A stretch of 64,000 nt of DNA from Cladorhizidae sp. MBARI D1340-BT2 (taxonomy: Eukaryota; Porifera; Demospongiae; Poecilosclerida; Cladorhizidae). The translations under genes were made by a program, and so were the position numbers. Below are positions 47,280 through 60,985 of this stretch, piece by piece (within the stretch, counting starts at the first letter, position 1; each line of letters starts with the position of its first letter). The notes under the pieces were generated by a model. It had not been told where the DNA came from. It did no database searches and saw only the letters and a program-made list of their open reading frames with translations. The stretch is taken from assembly GCA_028752905.1 (NCBI GenBank), contig JAQNBH010000002.1:23757059-23821058 (forward strand). The letters are read 5' to 3'.

Positions 47280-49937
47280 CTTGATATTTGCCCTAATTTG
47301 GTCTATATGTTTCTCATTTTCCCCCCGAAAATCTTGTTTTTTTGCCGTGAAGCTCATAACATTTCTACACTTTACCCAAAAAAGATAATTATTTTTTATA
47401 TCACCGGATAGCTCTTCTAATTATCTGTCTTTTGTACGTGCCAAAATTTTGAGTACTCTAAGTATTAAGAAGTTATGATGATTTGAAGTGGTAAGGTTTG
47501 GGATTTTTCCTGGCGTTTTCCAGTTGCCAAAGCGGTGGCCTGCCAGTGAAAAACCACTACATTTATTGATAATCTGTTCACATGTTGCAGATAAGGGCCT
47601 TCTCTATCAGTTGACAAAATCTGGGACTTTGGTCTTGTTAATTAGGGCAGTTATGAATTGTACTCTTACTTGATGCTAAACATGTTCTTGATATTTGCCC
47701 TAATTTGGTCTATATGTTTCTCATTTCCCCCCCGAAAATCTTGTTTTTTTGCCGTGAAGCTCATAACTATTCTACACTTTACCCCAAAAAGATAATACAG
47801 CTATTAAGATAGGACTCTCCAAGTGCTCTCTCTTGATACCAAACATCCATATATTCTGCACACTTCACTGTAATGGACTTGCAAGATAGGTATCTCGCAG
47901 TGTTCTCTATCTTGAGCTAAACATGTTAGCTTCATAGATTCTCCACACTTCACTGATTTATTCAGTGAAGTGTGGAGAATCTATTTAGCATCAAGAGAGA
48001 GCAGAGAGAAACCTATCTTGTGATTCTATCTTTATATCAGCCGATAGCCCTTCTAATTATCTGCCTTTTGTACTTGCCAAAATTTTGAGTACTCTAAGTA
48101 TTAGCAAGTTATGGTGATTTGAAGTGGTAAGGTTTGAGAATTTTCCTGGCGTTTTCCAGTTGCCAAAGCGGTGTCCTGCCAGTGAAAAACCACTACATTC
48201 ATTGATAATCTGTTCACATGTTGCAGATAAGGGCCTTCTCTATCAGTTGACAAAATCTGGGACTTTGGTCTTGTTAATTAGGGCAGTTATGAATTGTACT
48301 CTTACTTGATGCTAAACATGTTCTTGATATTTGCCCTAATTGGGTCTATATGTTTCTCATTTTCCCCCCGAAAATCTTTTTTTTTTGCCGTGAAGCTCAT
48401 AACATTTCTACACTTTACCCAAAAAAGATAATATTTATATCACCGGATAGTCCTTCTAATTATCTGTCTTTTGTACTTGCCAAAATGTTGAGTACTCTAA
48501 GTATTAAGAAGTTATGATGATTTGAAGTGGTAAGGTTTGTGATTTTTCCTGGCGTTTTCCAGTTGCCAAAGCGGTGGCCTGCCAGTGAAAAACCACTACA
48601 TTTATTGATAATCTGTTCACATGTTGCAGATAAGGGCCTTCTCTATCAGTTGACAAAATCTGGGACTTTGGTCTTGTTAATTAGGGCAGTTATGAATTGT
48701 ACTCTTACTTGATGCTAAACATGTTCTTGATATTTGCCCTAATTTGGACTATATTATGTTTCTCATTTTCCCCCCGAAAATCTTGTTTTTTTGCCGTGAA
48801 GCTCATAACTTTGCTACACTTTATCCAAAAAAGATAATTTTTATATCACCGAATAGCCCTTCTAATTATCTGTCTTTTGAACGTGCCAAAATGTTGAGTA
48901 CTCTAAGTATTAGGAAGTTATGGTGATTTGAAGTGGTAAGGTTTGGGATTTTTCCTGGCGTTTTCCAGTTGCCAAAGCGGTGTCCTGCCAGTGAAAAACC
49001 ACTACATTTATTGATAATCTGTTCACATGTTGCAGATAAGGGCCTTCTCTATCAGTTGACAAAATCTGGGACTTTGGTCTTGTTAATTAGGGCAGTTATG
49101 AATTGTACTCTTACTTGATGCTAAACATGTTCTTGATATTTGCCCTAATTGGGTCTATATGTTTCTCATTTCCCCCCCGAAAATCTTTTTTTTTTGCCGT
49201 GAAGCTCATAACATTTCTACACTTTACCCAAAAAAGATAATATTTATATCACCGGATAGTCCTTCTAATTATCTGTCTTTTGTACTTGCCAAAATGTTGA
49301 GTACTCTAAGTATTAAGAAGTTATGATGATTTGAAGTGGTAAGGTTTGTGATTTTTCCTGGCGTTTTCCAGTTGCCAAAGCGGTGGCCTGCCAGTGAAAA
49401 ACCACTACATTTATTGATAATCTGTTCACATGTTGCAGATAAGGGCCTTCTCTATCAGTTGACAAAATCTGGGACTTTGGTCTTGTTAATTAGGGCAGTT
49501 ATGAATTGTACTCTTACTTGATGCTAAACATGTTCTTGATATTTGTCCTAATTTGGTCTATATGTTTCTCATTTTCCCCCCGAAAATCTTGTTTTTTTGC
49601 CGTGAAGCTCATAACTTTTCTACACTTTACCCAAAAAAGATAATTTTTATATCACCGGATAGCCCTTCTAATTATCTGTCTTTTGTACGTGCCAAAATTT
49701 TAAGTACTCTAAGTATTAGGAAGTTATGATGATTTGAAGTGGTAAGGTTTGTGATTTTTCCTGGCGTTTTCCAGTTGCCAAAGCGGTGGCCTGCCAGTGA
49801 AAAACCACTACATTTATTGATAATCTGTTCACATGTTGCAGATAAGGGCCTTCTCTATCAGTTGACAAAATCTGGGACTTTGGTCTTGTTAATTAGGGCA
49901 GTTATGAATTGTACTCTTACTTGATGCTAAACATGTT
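47280..49937 (+). repeat. Monomer run, cores 47488-49739, with a hybrid spacer
   Basis: Cores are at 47488 (G, with foldback), 48124 (E), 48527 (V), 48933 (G, tgtcctg), 49336 (V) and 49739 (V). After the foldback the spacer begins like all others (atctgccttttgtacttgcc). It then changes at about 48083 to aattttgagt and gcaagttatggtg of an E-type neighbour. The V and G units normally between foldback and E core are missing, so this is a deletion-type exchange junction. Confidence 0.92.
47797..48030. repeat. Foldback insert F6
   Basis: This has the same junctions, length and palindrome as F1. It is the only foldback whose downstream core is E type. Confidence 0.92.
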
Positions 49938-50443
49938 AGCTTCGTAGATTATCCACACTTCACTGAATAGACTTGATGTATAGCTATTAAGATAGGACTC
50001 TCTAAGTGCTCTCTCTTGATACCAAACATCCATATATTCTGCACACTTCACTGTAATGGACTTGCAAGATAGGTATCTCTCAGTGTTCTCTATCTTGAGC
50101 TAAACATGTTAGCTTCATAGATTCTCCACACTTCACTGAATAGACTTGATATATAGCTCTAAAGGTAGGCCTCTCTCTGTTCTCTCTCTTGATACCAAAC
50201 ATCCGTATATTCCGCATACTTCACAGTAATGGACTTGATAGAATCACAAGATAGGTTTCTCTCTGCTCTCTCTTGATGCTAAATAGATTCTCCACACTTC
50301 ACTGAATAAACTTGATATATAGCTATTCAGATAGGTCTCTCTCTGTGCTCTCTGTTGATATCAAACATCCATAATATTCTGCACATTTTACTGTAATGGA
50401 CTTGATATGATTCGAATGATAGGTTTCATTATGTGTTCTCTAT
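49938..50443 (+). repeat. L insert 18, haplotype B-prime
   Basis: This has standard junctions and length and carries gataccaaac and ctattcagat. Confidence 0.93.
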
Positions 50444-50960
50444 CTTGATATTTGCCCTAATTTGGTCTATATGTTTCTCATTTTCCCCCCGAAAATCTTG
50501 TTTTTTTGCCGTGAAGCTCATAACATTTCTACACTTTACCCAAAAAAGATAATTATTTTTTATATCACCGGATAGCTCTTCTAATTATCTGTCTTTTGTA
50601 CGTGCCAAAATTTTGAGTACTCTAAGTATTAAGAAGTTATGATGATTTGAAGTGGTAAGGTTTGGGATTTTTCCTGGCGTTTTCCAGTTGCCAAAGCGGT
50701 GGCCTGCCAGTGAAAAACCACTACATTTATTGATAATCTGTTCACATGTTGCAGATAAGGGCCTTCTCTATCAGTTGACAAAATCTGGGACTTTGGTCTT
50801 GTTAATTAGGGCAGTTATGAATTGTACTCTTACTTGATGCTAAACATGTTCTTGATATTTGCCCTAATTTGGTCTATATGTTTCTCATTTCCCCCCCGAA
50901 AATCTTGTTTTTTTGCCGTGAAGCTCATAACTATTCTACACTTTACCCCAAAAAGATAAT

Positions 50961-51194
50961 ACAGCTATTAAGATAGGACTCTCCAAGTGCTCTCTCTTGA
51001 TACCAAACATCCATATATTCTGCACACTTCACTGTAATGGACTTGCAAGATAGGTATCTCGCAGTGTTCTCTATCTTGAGCTAAACATGTTAGCTTCATA
51101 GATTCTCCACACTTCACTGATTTATTCAGTGAAGTGTGGAGAATCTATTTAGCATCAAGAGAGAGCAGAGAGAAACCTATCTTGTGATTCTATC
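50961..51194. repeat. Foldback insert F7
   Basis: This has the same junctions, length and palindrome as F1 and lies in G-core unit 50652. Confidence 0.92.
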
Positions 51195-52496
51195 TTTATA
51201 TCAGCCGATAGCCCTTCTAATTATCTGCCTTTTGTACTTGCCAAAATGTTGAGTACTCTAAGTATTAGGAAGTTATGATGATTTGAAGTGGTAAGGTTTG
51301 TGATTTTTCCTGGCGTTTTCCAGTTGCCAAAGCGGTGGCCTGCCAGTGAAAAACCACTACATTTATTGATAATCTGTTCACATGTTGCAGATAAGGGCCT
51401 TCTCTATCAGTTGACAAAATCTGGGACTTTGGTCTTGTTAATTAGGGCAGTTATGAATTGTATTCTTACTTGATGCTAAACATGTTCTTGATATTTGCCC
51501 TAATTTGGTCTATATGTTTCTCATTTCCCCCCCGAAAATCTTGTTTTTTTGCCGTGAAGCTCATAACTTTTCTACACTTTACCCAAAAAAGATAATCTTT
51601 ATATCACCGGATAGCTCTTCTAATTATCTGTCTTTTGTACGTGCCAAAATTTTGAGTACTCTAAGTATTAGCAAGTTATGGTGATTTGAAGTGGTAAGGT
51701 TTGGGATTTTTCCTGGCGTTTTCCAGTTGCCAAAGCGGTGGCCTGCCAGTGAAAAACCACTACATTTATTGATAATCTGTTCACATGTTGCAGATAAGGG
51801 CCTTCTCTATCAGTTGACAAAATCTGGGACTTTGGTCTTGTTAATTAGGGCAGTTATCAATTGTACTCTTACTTGATGCTAAACATGTTCTTGATATTTG
51901 CCCTAATTTGGTCTATATGTTTCTCATTTTCCCCCCGAAAATCTTGTTGTTTTGCCGTGAAGCTCATAACTTTTCTACACTTTACCCAAAAAAGATAATA
52001 TTTATATCACCGGATAGCTCTTCTAATTATCTGTCTTTTGTACGTGCCAAAATTTTGAGTACTCTAAGTATTAGCAAGTTATGGTGATTTGAAGTGGTAA
52101 GGTTTGAGAATTTTCCTGGCGTTTTCCAGTTGCCAAAGCGGTGTCCTGCCAGTGAAAAACCACTACATTCATTGATAATCTGTTCACATGTTGCAGATAA
52201 GGGCCTTCTCTATCAGTTGACAAAATCTGGGACTTTGGTCTTGTTAATTAGGGCAGTTATGAATTGTACTCTTACTTGATGCTAAACATGTTCTTGATAT
52301 TTGCCCTAATTGGGTCTATATGTTTCTCATTTTCCCCCCGAAAATCTTTTTTTTTTGCCGTGAAGCTCATAACATTTCTACACTTTACCCAAAAAAGATA
52401 ATATTTATATCACCGGATAGTCCTTCTAATTATCTGTCTTTTGTACTTGCCAAAATGTTGAGTACTCTAAGTATTAAGAAGTTATGATGATTTGAA

Positions 52497-54114
52497 GTGG
52501 TAAGGTTTGTGATTTTTCCTGGCGTTTTCCAGTTGCCAAAGCGGTGGCCTGCCAGTGAAAAACCACTACATTTATTGATAATCTGTTCACATGTTGCAGA
52601 TAAGGGCCTTCTCTATCAGTTGACAAAATCTGGGACTTTGGTCTTGTTAATTAGGGCAGTTATGAATTGTACTCTTACTTGATGCTAAACATGTTCTTGA
52701 TATTTGCCCTAATTTGGACTATATTATGTTTCTCATTTTCCCCCCGAAAATCTTGTTTTTTTGCCGTGAAGCTCATAACTTTGCTACACTTTACCCAAAA
52801 AAGATAATTTTTATATCACCGAATAGCCCTTCTAATTATCTGTCTTTTGAACGTGCCAAAATGTTGAGTACTCTAAGTATTAGGAAGTTATGGTGATTTG
52901 AAGTGGTAAGGTTTGGGATTTTTCCTGGCGTTTTCCAGTTGCCAAAGCGGTGTCCTGCCAGTGAAAAACCACTACATTTATTGATAATCTGTTCACATGT
53001 TGCAGATAAGGGCCTTCTCTATCAGTTGACAAAATCTGGGACTTTGGTCTTGTTAATTAGGGCAGTTATGAATTGTACTCTTACTTGATGCTAAACATGT
53101 TCTTGATATTTGCCCTAATTGGGTCTATATGTTTCTCATTTCCCCCCCGAAAATCTTTTTTTTTTGCCGTGAAGCTCATAACATTTCTACACTTTACCCA
53201 AAAAAGATAATATTTATATCACCGGATAGTCCTTCTAATTATCTGTCTTTTGTACTTGCCAAAATGTTGAGTACTCTAAGTATTAAGAAGTTATGATGAT
53301 TTGAAGTGGTAAGGTTTGTGATTTTTCCTGGCGTTTTCCAGTTGCCAAAGCGGTGGCCTGCCAGTGAAAAACCACTACATTTATTGATAATCTGTTCACA
53401 TGTTGCAGATAAGGGCCTTCTCTATCAGTTGACAAAATCTGGGACTTTGGTCTTGTTAATTAGGGCAGTTATGAATTGTACTCTTACTTGATGCTAAACA
53501 TGTTCTTGATATTTGCCCTAATTTGGACTATATTATGTTTCTCATTTTCCCCCCGAAAATCTTGTTTTTTTGCCGTGAAGCTCATAACTTTGCTACACTT
53601 TACCCAAAAAAGATAATTTTTATATCACCGAATAGCCCTTCTAATTATCTGTCTTTTGAACGTGCCAAAATGTTGAGTACTCTAAGTATTAGGAAGTTAT
53701 GGTGATTTGAAGTGGTAAGGTTTGGGATTTTTCCTGGCGTTTTCCAGTTGCCAAAGCGGTGTCCTGCCAGTGAAAAACCACTACATTTATTGATAATCTG
53801 TTCACATGTTGCAGATAAGGGCCTTCTCTATCAGTTGACAAAATCTGGGACTTTGGTCTTGTTAATTAGGGCAGTTATGAATTGTACTCTTACTTGATGC
53901 TAAACATGTTCTTGATATTTGCCCTAATTGGGTCTATATGTTTCTCATTTCCCCCCCGAAAATCTTTTTTTTTTGCCGTGAAGCTCATAACATTTCTACA
54001 CTTTACCCAAAAAAGATAATATTTATATCACCGGATAGTCCTTCTAATTATCTGTCTTTTGTACTTGCCAAAATGTTGAGTACTCTAAGTATTAAGAAGT
54101 TATGATGATTTGAA
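52497..54114 (+). repeat. Two tandem 809 bp dimers
   Basis: This is the same V+G dimer as at 43339, with starts at 52497 and 53306. It is followed by a V half-unit at 54115 that joins a tggcctg G core at 54521. Confidence 0.92.
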
Positions 54115-55122
54115 GTGGTAAGGTTTGTGATTTTTCCTGGCGTTTTCCAGTTGCCAAAGCGGTGGCCTGCCAGTGAAAAACCACTACATTTATTGATAAT
54201 CTGTTCACATGTTGCAGATAAGGGCCTTCTCTATCAGTTGACAAAATCTGGGACTTTGGTCTTGTTAATTAGGGCAGTTATGAATTGTACTCTTACTTGA
54301 TGCTAAACATGTTCTTGATATTTGCCCTAATTTGGACTATATTATGTTTCTCATTTTCCCCCCGAAAATCTTGTTTTTTTGCCGTGAAGCTCATAACTTT
54401 GCTACACTTTACCCAAAAAAGATAATTTTTATATCACCGAATAGCCCTTCTAATTATCTGTCTTTTGAACGTGCCAAAATGTTGAGTACTCTAAGTATTA
54501 GGAAGTTATGGTGATTTGAAGTGGTAAGGTTTGGGATTTTTCCTGGCGTTTTCCAGTTGCCAAAGCGGTGGCCTGCCAGTGAAAAACCACTACATTTATT
54601 GATAATCTGTTCACATGTTGCAGATAAGGGCCTTCTCTATCAGTTGACAAAATCTGGGACTTTGGTCTTGTTAATTAGGGCAGTTATGAATTGTACTCTT
54701 ACTTGATGCTAAACATGTTCTTGATATTTGCCCTAATTTGGTCTATATGTTTCTCATTTCCCCCCCGAAAATCTTGTTTTTTTGCCGTGAAGCTCATAAC
54801 TTTTTTACACTTTACCCAAAAAAGATAATTTTTATATCACCGGATAGCTCTTCTAATTATCTGTCTTTTGTACGTGCCAAAATTTTGAGTACTCTAAGTA
54901 TTAGCAAGTTATGGTGATTTGAAGTGGTAAGATTTGTGATTTTTCCTGGCGTTTTCCAGTTGCCAAAGCGGTGGCCTGCCAGTGAAAAACCACTACATTT
55001 ATTGATAATCTGTTCACATGTTGCAGATAAGGGCCTTCTCTATCAGTTGACAAAATCTGGGACTTTGGTCTTGTTAATTAGGGCAGTTATGAATTGTACT
55101 CTTACTTGATGCTAAACATGTT

Positions 55123-55628
55123 AGCTTCGTAGATTATCCACACTTCACTGAATAGACTTGATGTATAGCTATTAAGATAGGACTCTCTAAGTGCTCTCTC
55201 TTGATACCAAACATCCATATATTCTGCACACTTCACTGTAATGGACTTGCAAGATAGGTATCTCTCAGTGTTCTCTATCTTGAGCTAAACATGTTAGCTT
55301 CATAGATTCTCCACACTTCACTGAATAGACTTGATATATAGCTCTAAAGGTAGGCCTCTCTCTGTTCTCTCTCTTGATACCAAACATCCGTATATTCCGC
55401 ATACTTCACAGTAATGGACTTGATAGAATCACAAGATAGGTTTCTCTCTGCTCTCTCTTGATGCTAAATAGATTCTCCACACTTCACTGAATAAACTTGA
55501 TATATAGCTATTAAGATAGGTCTCTCTCTGTGCTCTCTGTTGATATCAAACATCCATAATATTCTGCACATTTTACTGTAATGGACTTGATATGATTCGA
55601 ATGATAGGTTTCATTATGTGTTCTCTAT
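55123..55628 (+). repeat. L insert 19, haplotype B
   Basis: This is haplotype B with ctattaagat, as in L insert 17. Upstream units 54521-54924 likewise match 46172-46575 at an 8349 bp offset, so the copies share a recent ancestor block. Confidence 0.93.
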
Positions 55629-58600
55629 CTTGATATTTGCCCTAATTTGGTCTATATGTTTCTCATTTTCCCCCCGAAAATCTTGTTTTTTTGCCGTGAA
55701 GCTCATAACATTTCTACACTTTACCCAAAAAAGATAATTATTTTTTATATCACCGGATAGCTCTTCTAATTATCTGTCTTTTGTACGTGCCAAAATTTTG
55801 AGTACTCTAAGTATTAAGAAGTTATGATGATTTGAAGTGGTAAGGTTTGGGATTTTTCCTGGCGTTTTCCAGTTGCCAAAGCGGTGGCCTGCCAGTGAAA
55901 AACCACTACATTTATTGATAATCTGTTCACATGTTGCAGATAAGGGCCTTCTCTATCAGTTGACAAAATCTGGGACTTTGGTCTTGTTAATTAGGGCAGT
56001 TATGAATTGTACTCTTACTTGATGCTAAACATGTTCTTGATATTTGCCCTAATTTGGTCTATATGTTTCTCATTTCCCCCCCGAAAATCTTGTTTTTTTG
56101 CCGTGAAGCTCATAACTATTCTACACTTTACCCCAAAAAGATAATACAGCTATTAAGATAGGACTCTCCAAGTGCTCTCTCTTGATACCAAACATCCATA
56201 TATTCTGCACACTTCACTGTAATGGACTTGCAAGATAGGTATCTCGCAGTGTTCTCTATCTTGAGCTAAACATGTTAGCTTCATAGATTCTCCACACTTC
56301 ACTGATTTATTCAGTGAAGTGTGGAGAATCTATTTAGCATCAAGAGAGAGCAGAGAGAAACCTATCTTGTGATTCTATCTTTATATCAGCCGATAGCCCT
56401 TCTAATTATCTGCCTTTTGTACTTGCCAAAATGTTGAGTACTCTAAGTATTAGGAAGTTATGATGATTTGAAGTGGTAAGGTTTGTGATTTTTCCTGGCG
56501 TTTTCCAGTTGCCAAAGCGGTGGCCCGCCAGTGAAAAACCACTACATTTATTGATAATCCGTTCACATGTTGCAGATAAGGGCCTTCTCTATCAGTTGAC
56601 AAAATCTGGGACTTTGGTCTTGTTAATTAGGGCAGTTATGAATTGTATTCTTACTTGATGCTAAACATGTTCTTGATATTTGCCCTAATTTGGTCTATAT
56701 GTTTCTCATTTCCCCCCCGAAAATCTTGTTTTTTTGCCGTGAAGCTCATAACTTTTCTACACTTTACCCAAAAAAGATAATCTTTATATCACCGGATAGC
56801 TCTTCTAATTATCTGTCTTTTGTACGTGCCAAAATTTTGAGTACTCTAAGTATTAGCAAGTTATGGTGATTTGAAGTGGTAAGGTTTGGGATTTTTCCTG
56901 GCGTTTTCCAGTTGCCAAAGCGGTGGCCTGCCAGTGAAAAACCACTACATTTATTGATAATCTGTTCACATGTTGCAGATAAGGGCCTTCTCTATCAGTT
57001 GACAAAATCTGGGACTTTGGTCTTGTTAATTAGGGCAGTTATGAATTGTACTCTTACTTGATGCTAAACATGTTCTTGATATTTGCCCTAATTTGGTCTA
57101 TATGTTTCTCATTTTCCCCCCGAAAATCTTGTTGTTTTGCCGTGAAGCTCATAACTTTTCTACACTTTACCCAAAAAAGATAATTTTTATATCACCGGAT
57201 AGCTCTTCTAATTATCTGTCTTTTGTACGTGCCAAAATTTTGAGTACTCTAAGTATTAGCAAGTTATGGTGATTTGAAGTGGTAAGGTTTGAGAATTTTC
57301 CTGGCGTTTTCCAGTTGCCAAAGCGGTGTCCTGCCAGTGAAAAACCACTACATTTATTGATAATCTGTTCACATGTTGCAGATAAGGGCCTTCTCTATCA
57401 GTTGACAAAATCTGGGACTTTGGTCTTGTTAATTAGGGCAGTTATGAATTGTACTCTTACTTGATGCTAAACATGTTCCTGATATTTGCCCTAATTTGGT
57501 CTATATTATGTTTCTCATTTTCCCCCCGAAAATCTTGTTTTTTTGCCGTGAAGCTCATAACTTTGCTACACTTTACCCAAAAAAGATAATTTTTATATCT
57601 CCGGATAGCTCTTCTAATTATCTGTCTTTTGTACGTGCCAAAATTTTGAGTACTCTAAGTATTAGCAAGTTATGGTGATTTGAAGTGGTAAGGTTTGAGA
57701 ATTTTCCTGGCGTTTTCCAGTTGCCAAAGCGGTGTCCTGCCAGTGAAAAACCACTACATTTATTGATAATCTGTTCACATGTTGCAGATAAGGGCCTTCT
57801 CTATCAGTTGACAAAATCTGGGACTTTGGTCTTGTTAATTAGGGCAGTTATGAATTGTACTCTTACTTGATGCTAAACATGTTCTTGATATTTGCCCTAA
57901 TTGGGTCTATATGTTTCTCATTTTCCCCCCGAAAATCTTTTTTTTTTGCCGTGAAGCTCATAACATTTCTACACTTTACCCCAAAAAGATAATATTTATA
58001 TCACCGGATAGCCCTTCTAATTATCTGTCTTTTGTACTTGCCAAAATGTTGAGTACTCTAAGTATTAAGAAGTTATGATGATTTGAAGTGGTAAGGTTTG
58101 TGATTTTTCCTGGCGTTTTCCAGTTGCCAAAGCGGTGGCCTGCCAGTGAAAAACCACTACATTTATTGATAATCTGTTCACATGTTGCAGATAAGGGCCT
58201 TCTCTATCAGTTGACAAAATCTGGGACTTTGGTCTTGTTAATTAGGGCAGTTATGAATTGTACTCTTACTTGATGCTAAACATGTTCTTGATATTTGTCC
58301 TAATTTGGTCTATATGTTTCTCATTTTCCCCCCGAAAATCTTGTTTTTTTGCCGTGAAGCTCATAACTTTTCTACACTTTACCCAAAAAAGATAATTTTT
58401 ATATCACCGGATAGCCCTTCTAATTATCTGTCTTTTGTACGTGCCAAAATTTTAAGTACTCTAAGTATTAGGAAGTTATGATGATTTGAAGTGGTAAGGT
58501 TTGTGATTTTTCCTGGCGTTTTCCAGTTGCCAAAGCGGTGGCCTGCCAGTGAAAAACCACTACATTTATTGATAATCTGTTCACATGTTGCAGATAAGGG

Positions 58601-58689
58601 CCTTCTCTATCAGTTGACAAAATCTGGGACTTTGGTCTTGTTAATTAGGGCAGTTATGAATTGTACTCTTACTTGATGCTAAACATGTT
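55629..58689 (+). repeat. Monomer run, cores 55837-58491
   Basis: Cores are at 55837 (G, with foldback), 56473 (V), 56876 (G), 57279 (E), 57685 (E), 58088 (V) and 58491 (V). Unit 56473 has two core changes seen nowhere else (tggcccgcc and aatccgttc). Unit 57279 is a second E core with a mixed spacer (gttcctgat, ggtctatattatg, atatctccgg), which looks like a recombinant spacer. Confidence 0.92.
56146..56379. repeat. Foldback insert F8
   Basis: This has the same junctions, length and palindrome as F1 and lies in G-core unit 55837. Confidence 0.92.
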
Positions 58690-59195
58690 AGCTTCGTAGA
58701 TTATCCACACTTCACTGAATAGACTTGATGTATAGCTATTAAGATAGGACTCTCTAAGTGCTCTCTCTTGATACCAAACATCCATATATTCTGCACACTT
58801 CACTGTAATGGACTTGCAAGATAGGTATCTCTCAGTGTTCTCTATCTTGAGCTAAACATGTTAGCTTCATAGATTCTCCACACTTCACTGAATAGACTTG
58901 ATATATAGCTCTAAAGGTAGGCCTCTCTCTGTTCTCTCTCTTGATACCAAACATCCGTATATTCCGCATACTTCACAGTAATGGACTTGATAGAATCACA
59001 AGATAGGTTTCTCTCTGCTCTCTCTTGATGCTAAATAGATTCTCCACACTTCACTGAATAAACTTGATATATAGCTATTCAGATAGGTCTCTCTCTGTGC
59101 TCTCTGTTGATATCAAACATCCATAATATTCTGCACATTTTACTGTAATGGACTTGATATGATTCGAATGATAGGTTTCATTATGTGTTCTCTAT
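58690..59195 (+). repeat. L insert 20, haplotype B-prime
   Basis: This is the last L in the window. It has standard junctions and length and carries gataccaaac and ctattcagat. Confidence 0.93.
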
Positions 59196-59712
59196 CTTGA
59201 TATTTGCCCTAATTTGGTCTATATGTTTCTCATTTTCCCCCCGAAAATCTTGTTTTTTTGCCGTGAAGCTCATAACATTTCTACACTTTACCCAAAAAAG
59301 ATAATTATTTTTTATATCACCGGATAGCTCTTCTAATTATCTGTCTTTTGTACGTGCCAAAATTTTGAGTACTCTAAGTATTAAGAAGTTATGATGATTT
59401 GAAGTGGTAAGGTTTGGGATTTTTCCTGGCGTTTTCCAGTTGCCAAAGCGGTGGCCTGCCAGTGAAAAACCACTACATTTATTGATAATCTGTTCACATG
59501 TTGCAGATAAGGGCCTTCTCTATCAGTTGACAAAATCTGGGACTTTGGTCTTGTTAATTAGGGCAGTTATGAATTGTACTCTTACTTGATGCTAAACATG
59601 TTCTTGATATTTGCCCTAATTTGGTCTATATGTTTCTCATTTCCCCCCCGAAAATCTTGTTTTTTTGCCGTGAAGCTCATAACTATTCTACACTTTACCC
59701 CAAAAAGATAAT

Positions 59713-59946
59713 ACAGCTATTAAGATAGGACTCTCCAAGTGCTCTCTCTTGATACCAAACATCCATATATTCTGCACACTTCACTGTAATGGACTTGCAA
59801 GATAGGTATCTCGCAGTGTTCTCTATCTTGAGCTAAACATGTTAGCTTCATAGATTCTCCACACTTCACTGATTTATTCAGTGAAGTGTGGAGAATCTAT
59901 TTAGCATCAAGAGAGAGCAGAGAGAAACCTATCTTGTGATTCTATC
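59713..59946. repeat. Foldback insert F9
   Basis: This has the same junctions, length and palindrome as F1. It is the first of two within one HOR. Confidence 0.92.
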
Positions 59947-60751
59947 TTTATATCAGCCGATAGCCCTTCTAATTATCTGCCTTTTGTACTTGCCAAAATG
60001 TTGAGTACTCTAAGTATTAGGAAGTTATGATGATTTGAAGTGGTAAGGTTTGTGATTTTTCCTGGCGTTTTCCAGTTGCCAAAGCGGTGGCCTGCCAGTG
60101 AAAAACCACTACATTTATTGATAATCTGTTCACATGTTGCAGATAAGGGCCTTCTCTATCAGTTGACAAAATCTGGGACTTTGGTCTTGTTAATTAGGGC
60201 AGTTATGAATTGTATTCTTACTTGATGCTAAACATGTTCTTGATATTTGCCCTAATTTGGTCTATATGTTTCTCATTTCCCCCCCGAAAATCTTGTTTTT
60301 TTGCCGTGAAGCTCATAACTTTTCTACACTTTACCCAAAAAAGATAATCTTTATATCACCGGATAGCTCTTCTAATTATCTGTCTTTTGTACGTGCCAAA
60401 ATTTTGAGTACTCTAAGTATTAGCAAGTTATGGTGATTTGAAGTGGTAAGGTTTGGGATTTTTCCTGGCGTTTTCCAGTTGCCAAAGCGGTGGCCTGCCA
60501 GTGAAAAACCACTACATTTATTGATAATCTGTTCACATGTTGCAGATAAGGGCCTTCTCTATCAGTTGACAAAATCTGGGACTTTGGTCTTGTTAATTAG
60601 GGCAGTTATGAATTGTACTCTTACTTGATGCTAAACATGTTCTTGATATTTGCCCTAATTTGGTCTATATGTTTCTCATTTCCCCCCCGAAAATCTTGTT
60701 TTTTTGCCGTGAAGCTCATAACTATTCTACACTTTACCCCAAAAAGATAAT

Positions 60752-60985
60752 ACAGCTATTAAGATAGGACTCTCCAAGTGCTCTCTCTTGATACCAAACA
60801 TCCATATATTCTGCACACTTCACTGTAATGGACTTGCAAGATAGGTATCTCGCAGTGTTCTCTATCTTGAGCTAAACATGTTAGCTTCATAGATTCTCCA
60901 CACTTCACTGATTTATTCAGTGAAGTGTGGAGAATCTATTTAGCATCAAGAGAGAGCAGAGAGAAACCTATCTTGTGATTCTATC
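60752..60985. repeat. Foldback insert F10
   Basis: This has the same junctions, length and palindrome as F1. It arises from the 1039 bp tandem duplication with F9. Confidence 0.92.

Larger units (their letters stand above)
50444..55122 (+). repeat. Monomer run, cores 50652-54924
   Basis: Cores are at 50652 (G, with foldback), 51288 (V), 51691 (G, atcaat), 52094 (E), 52497 (V), 52903 (G), 53306 (V), 53712 (G), 54115 (V), 54521 (G) and 54924 (V). The unit order matches 61079-63906 at a 9791 bp offset, with one more 809 bp dimer here. Confidence 0.92.
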
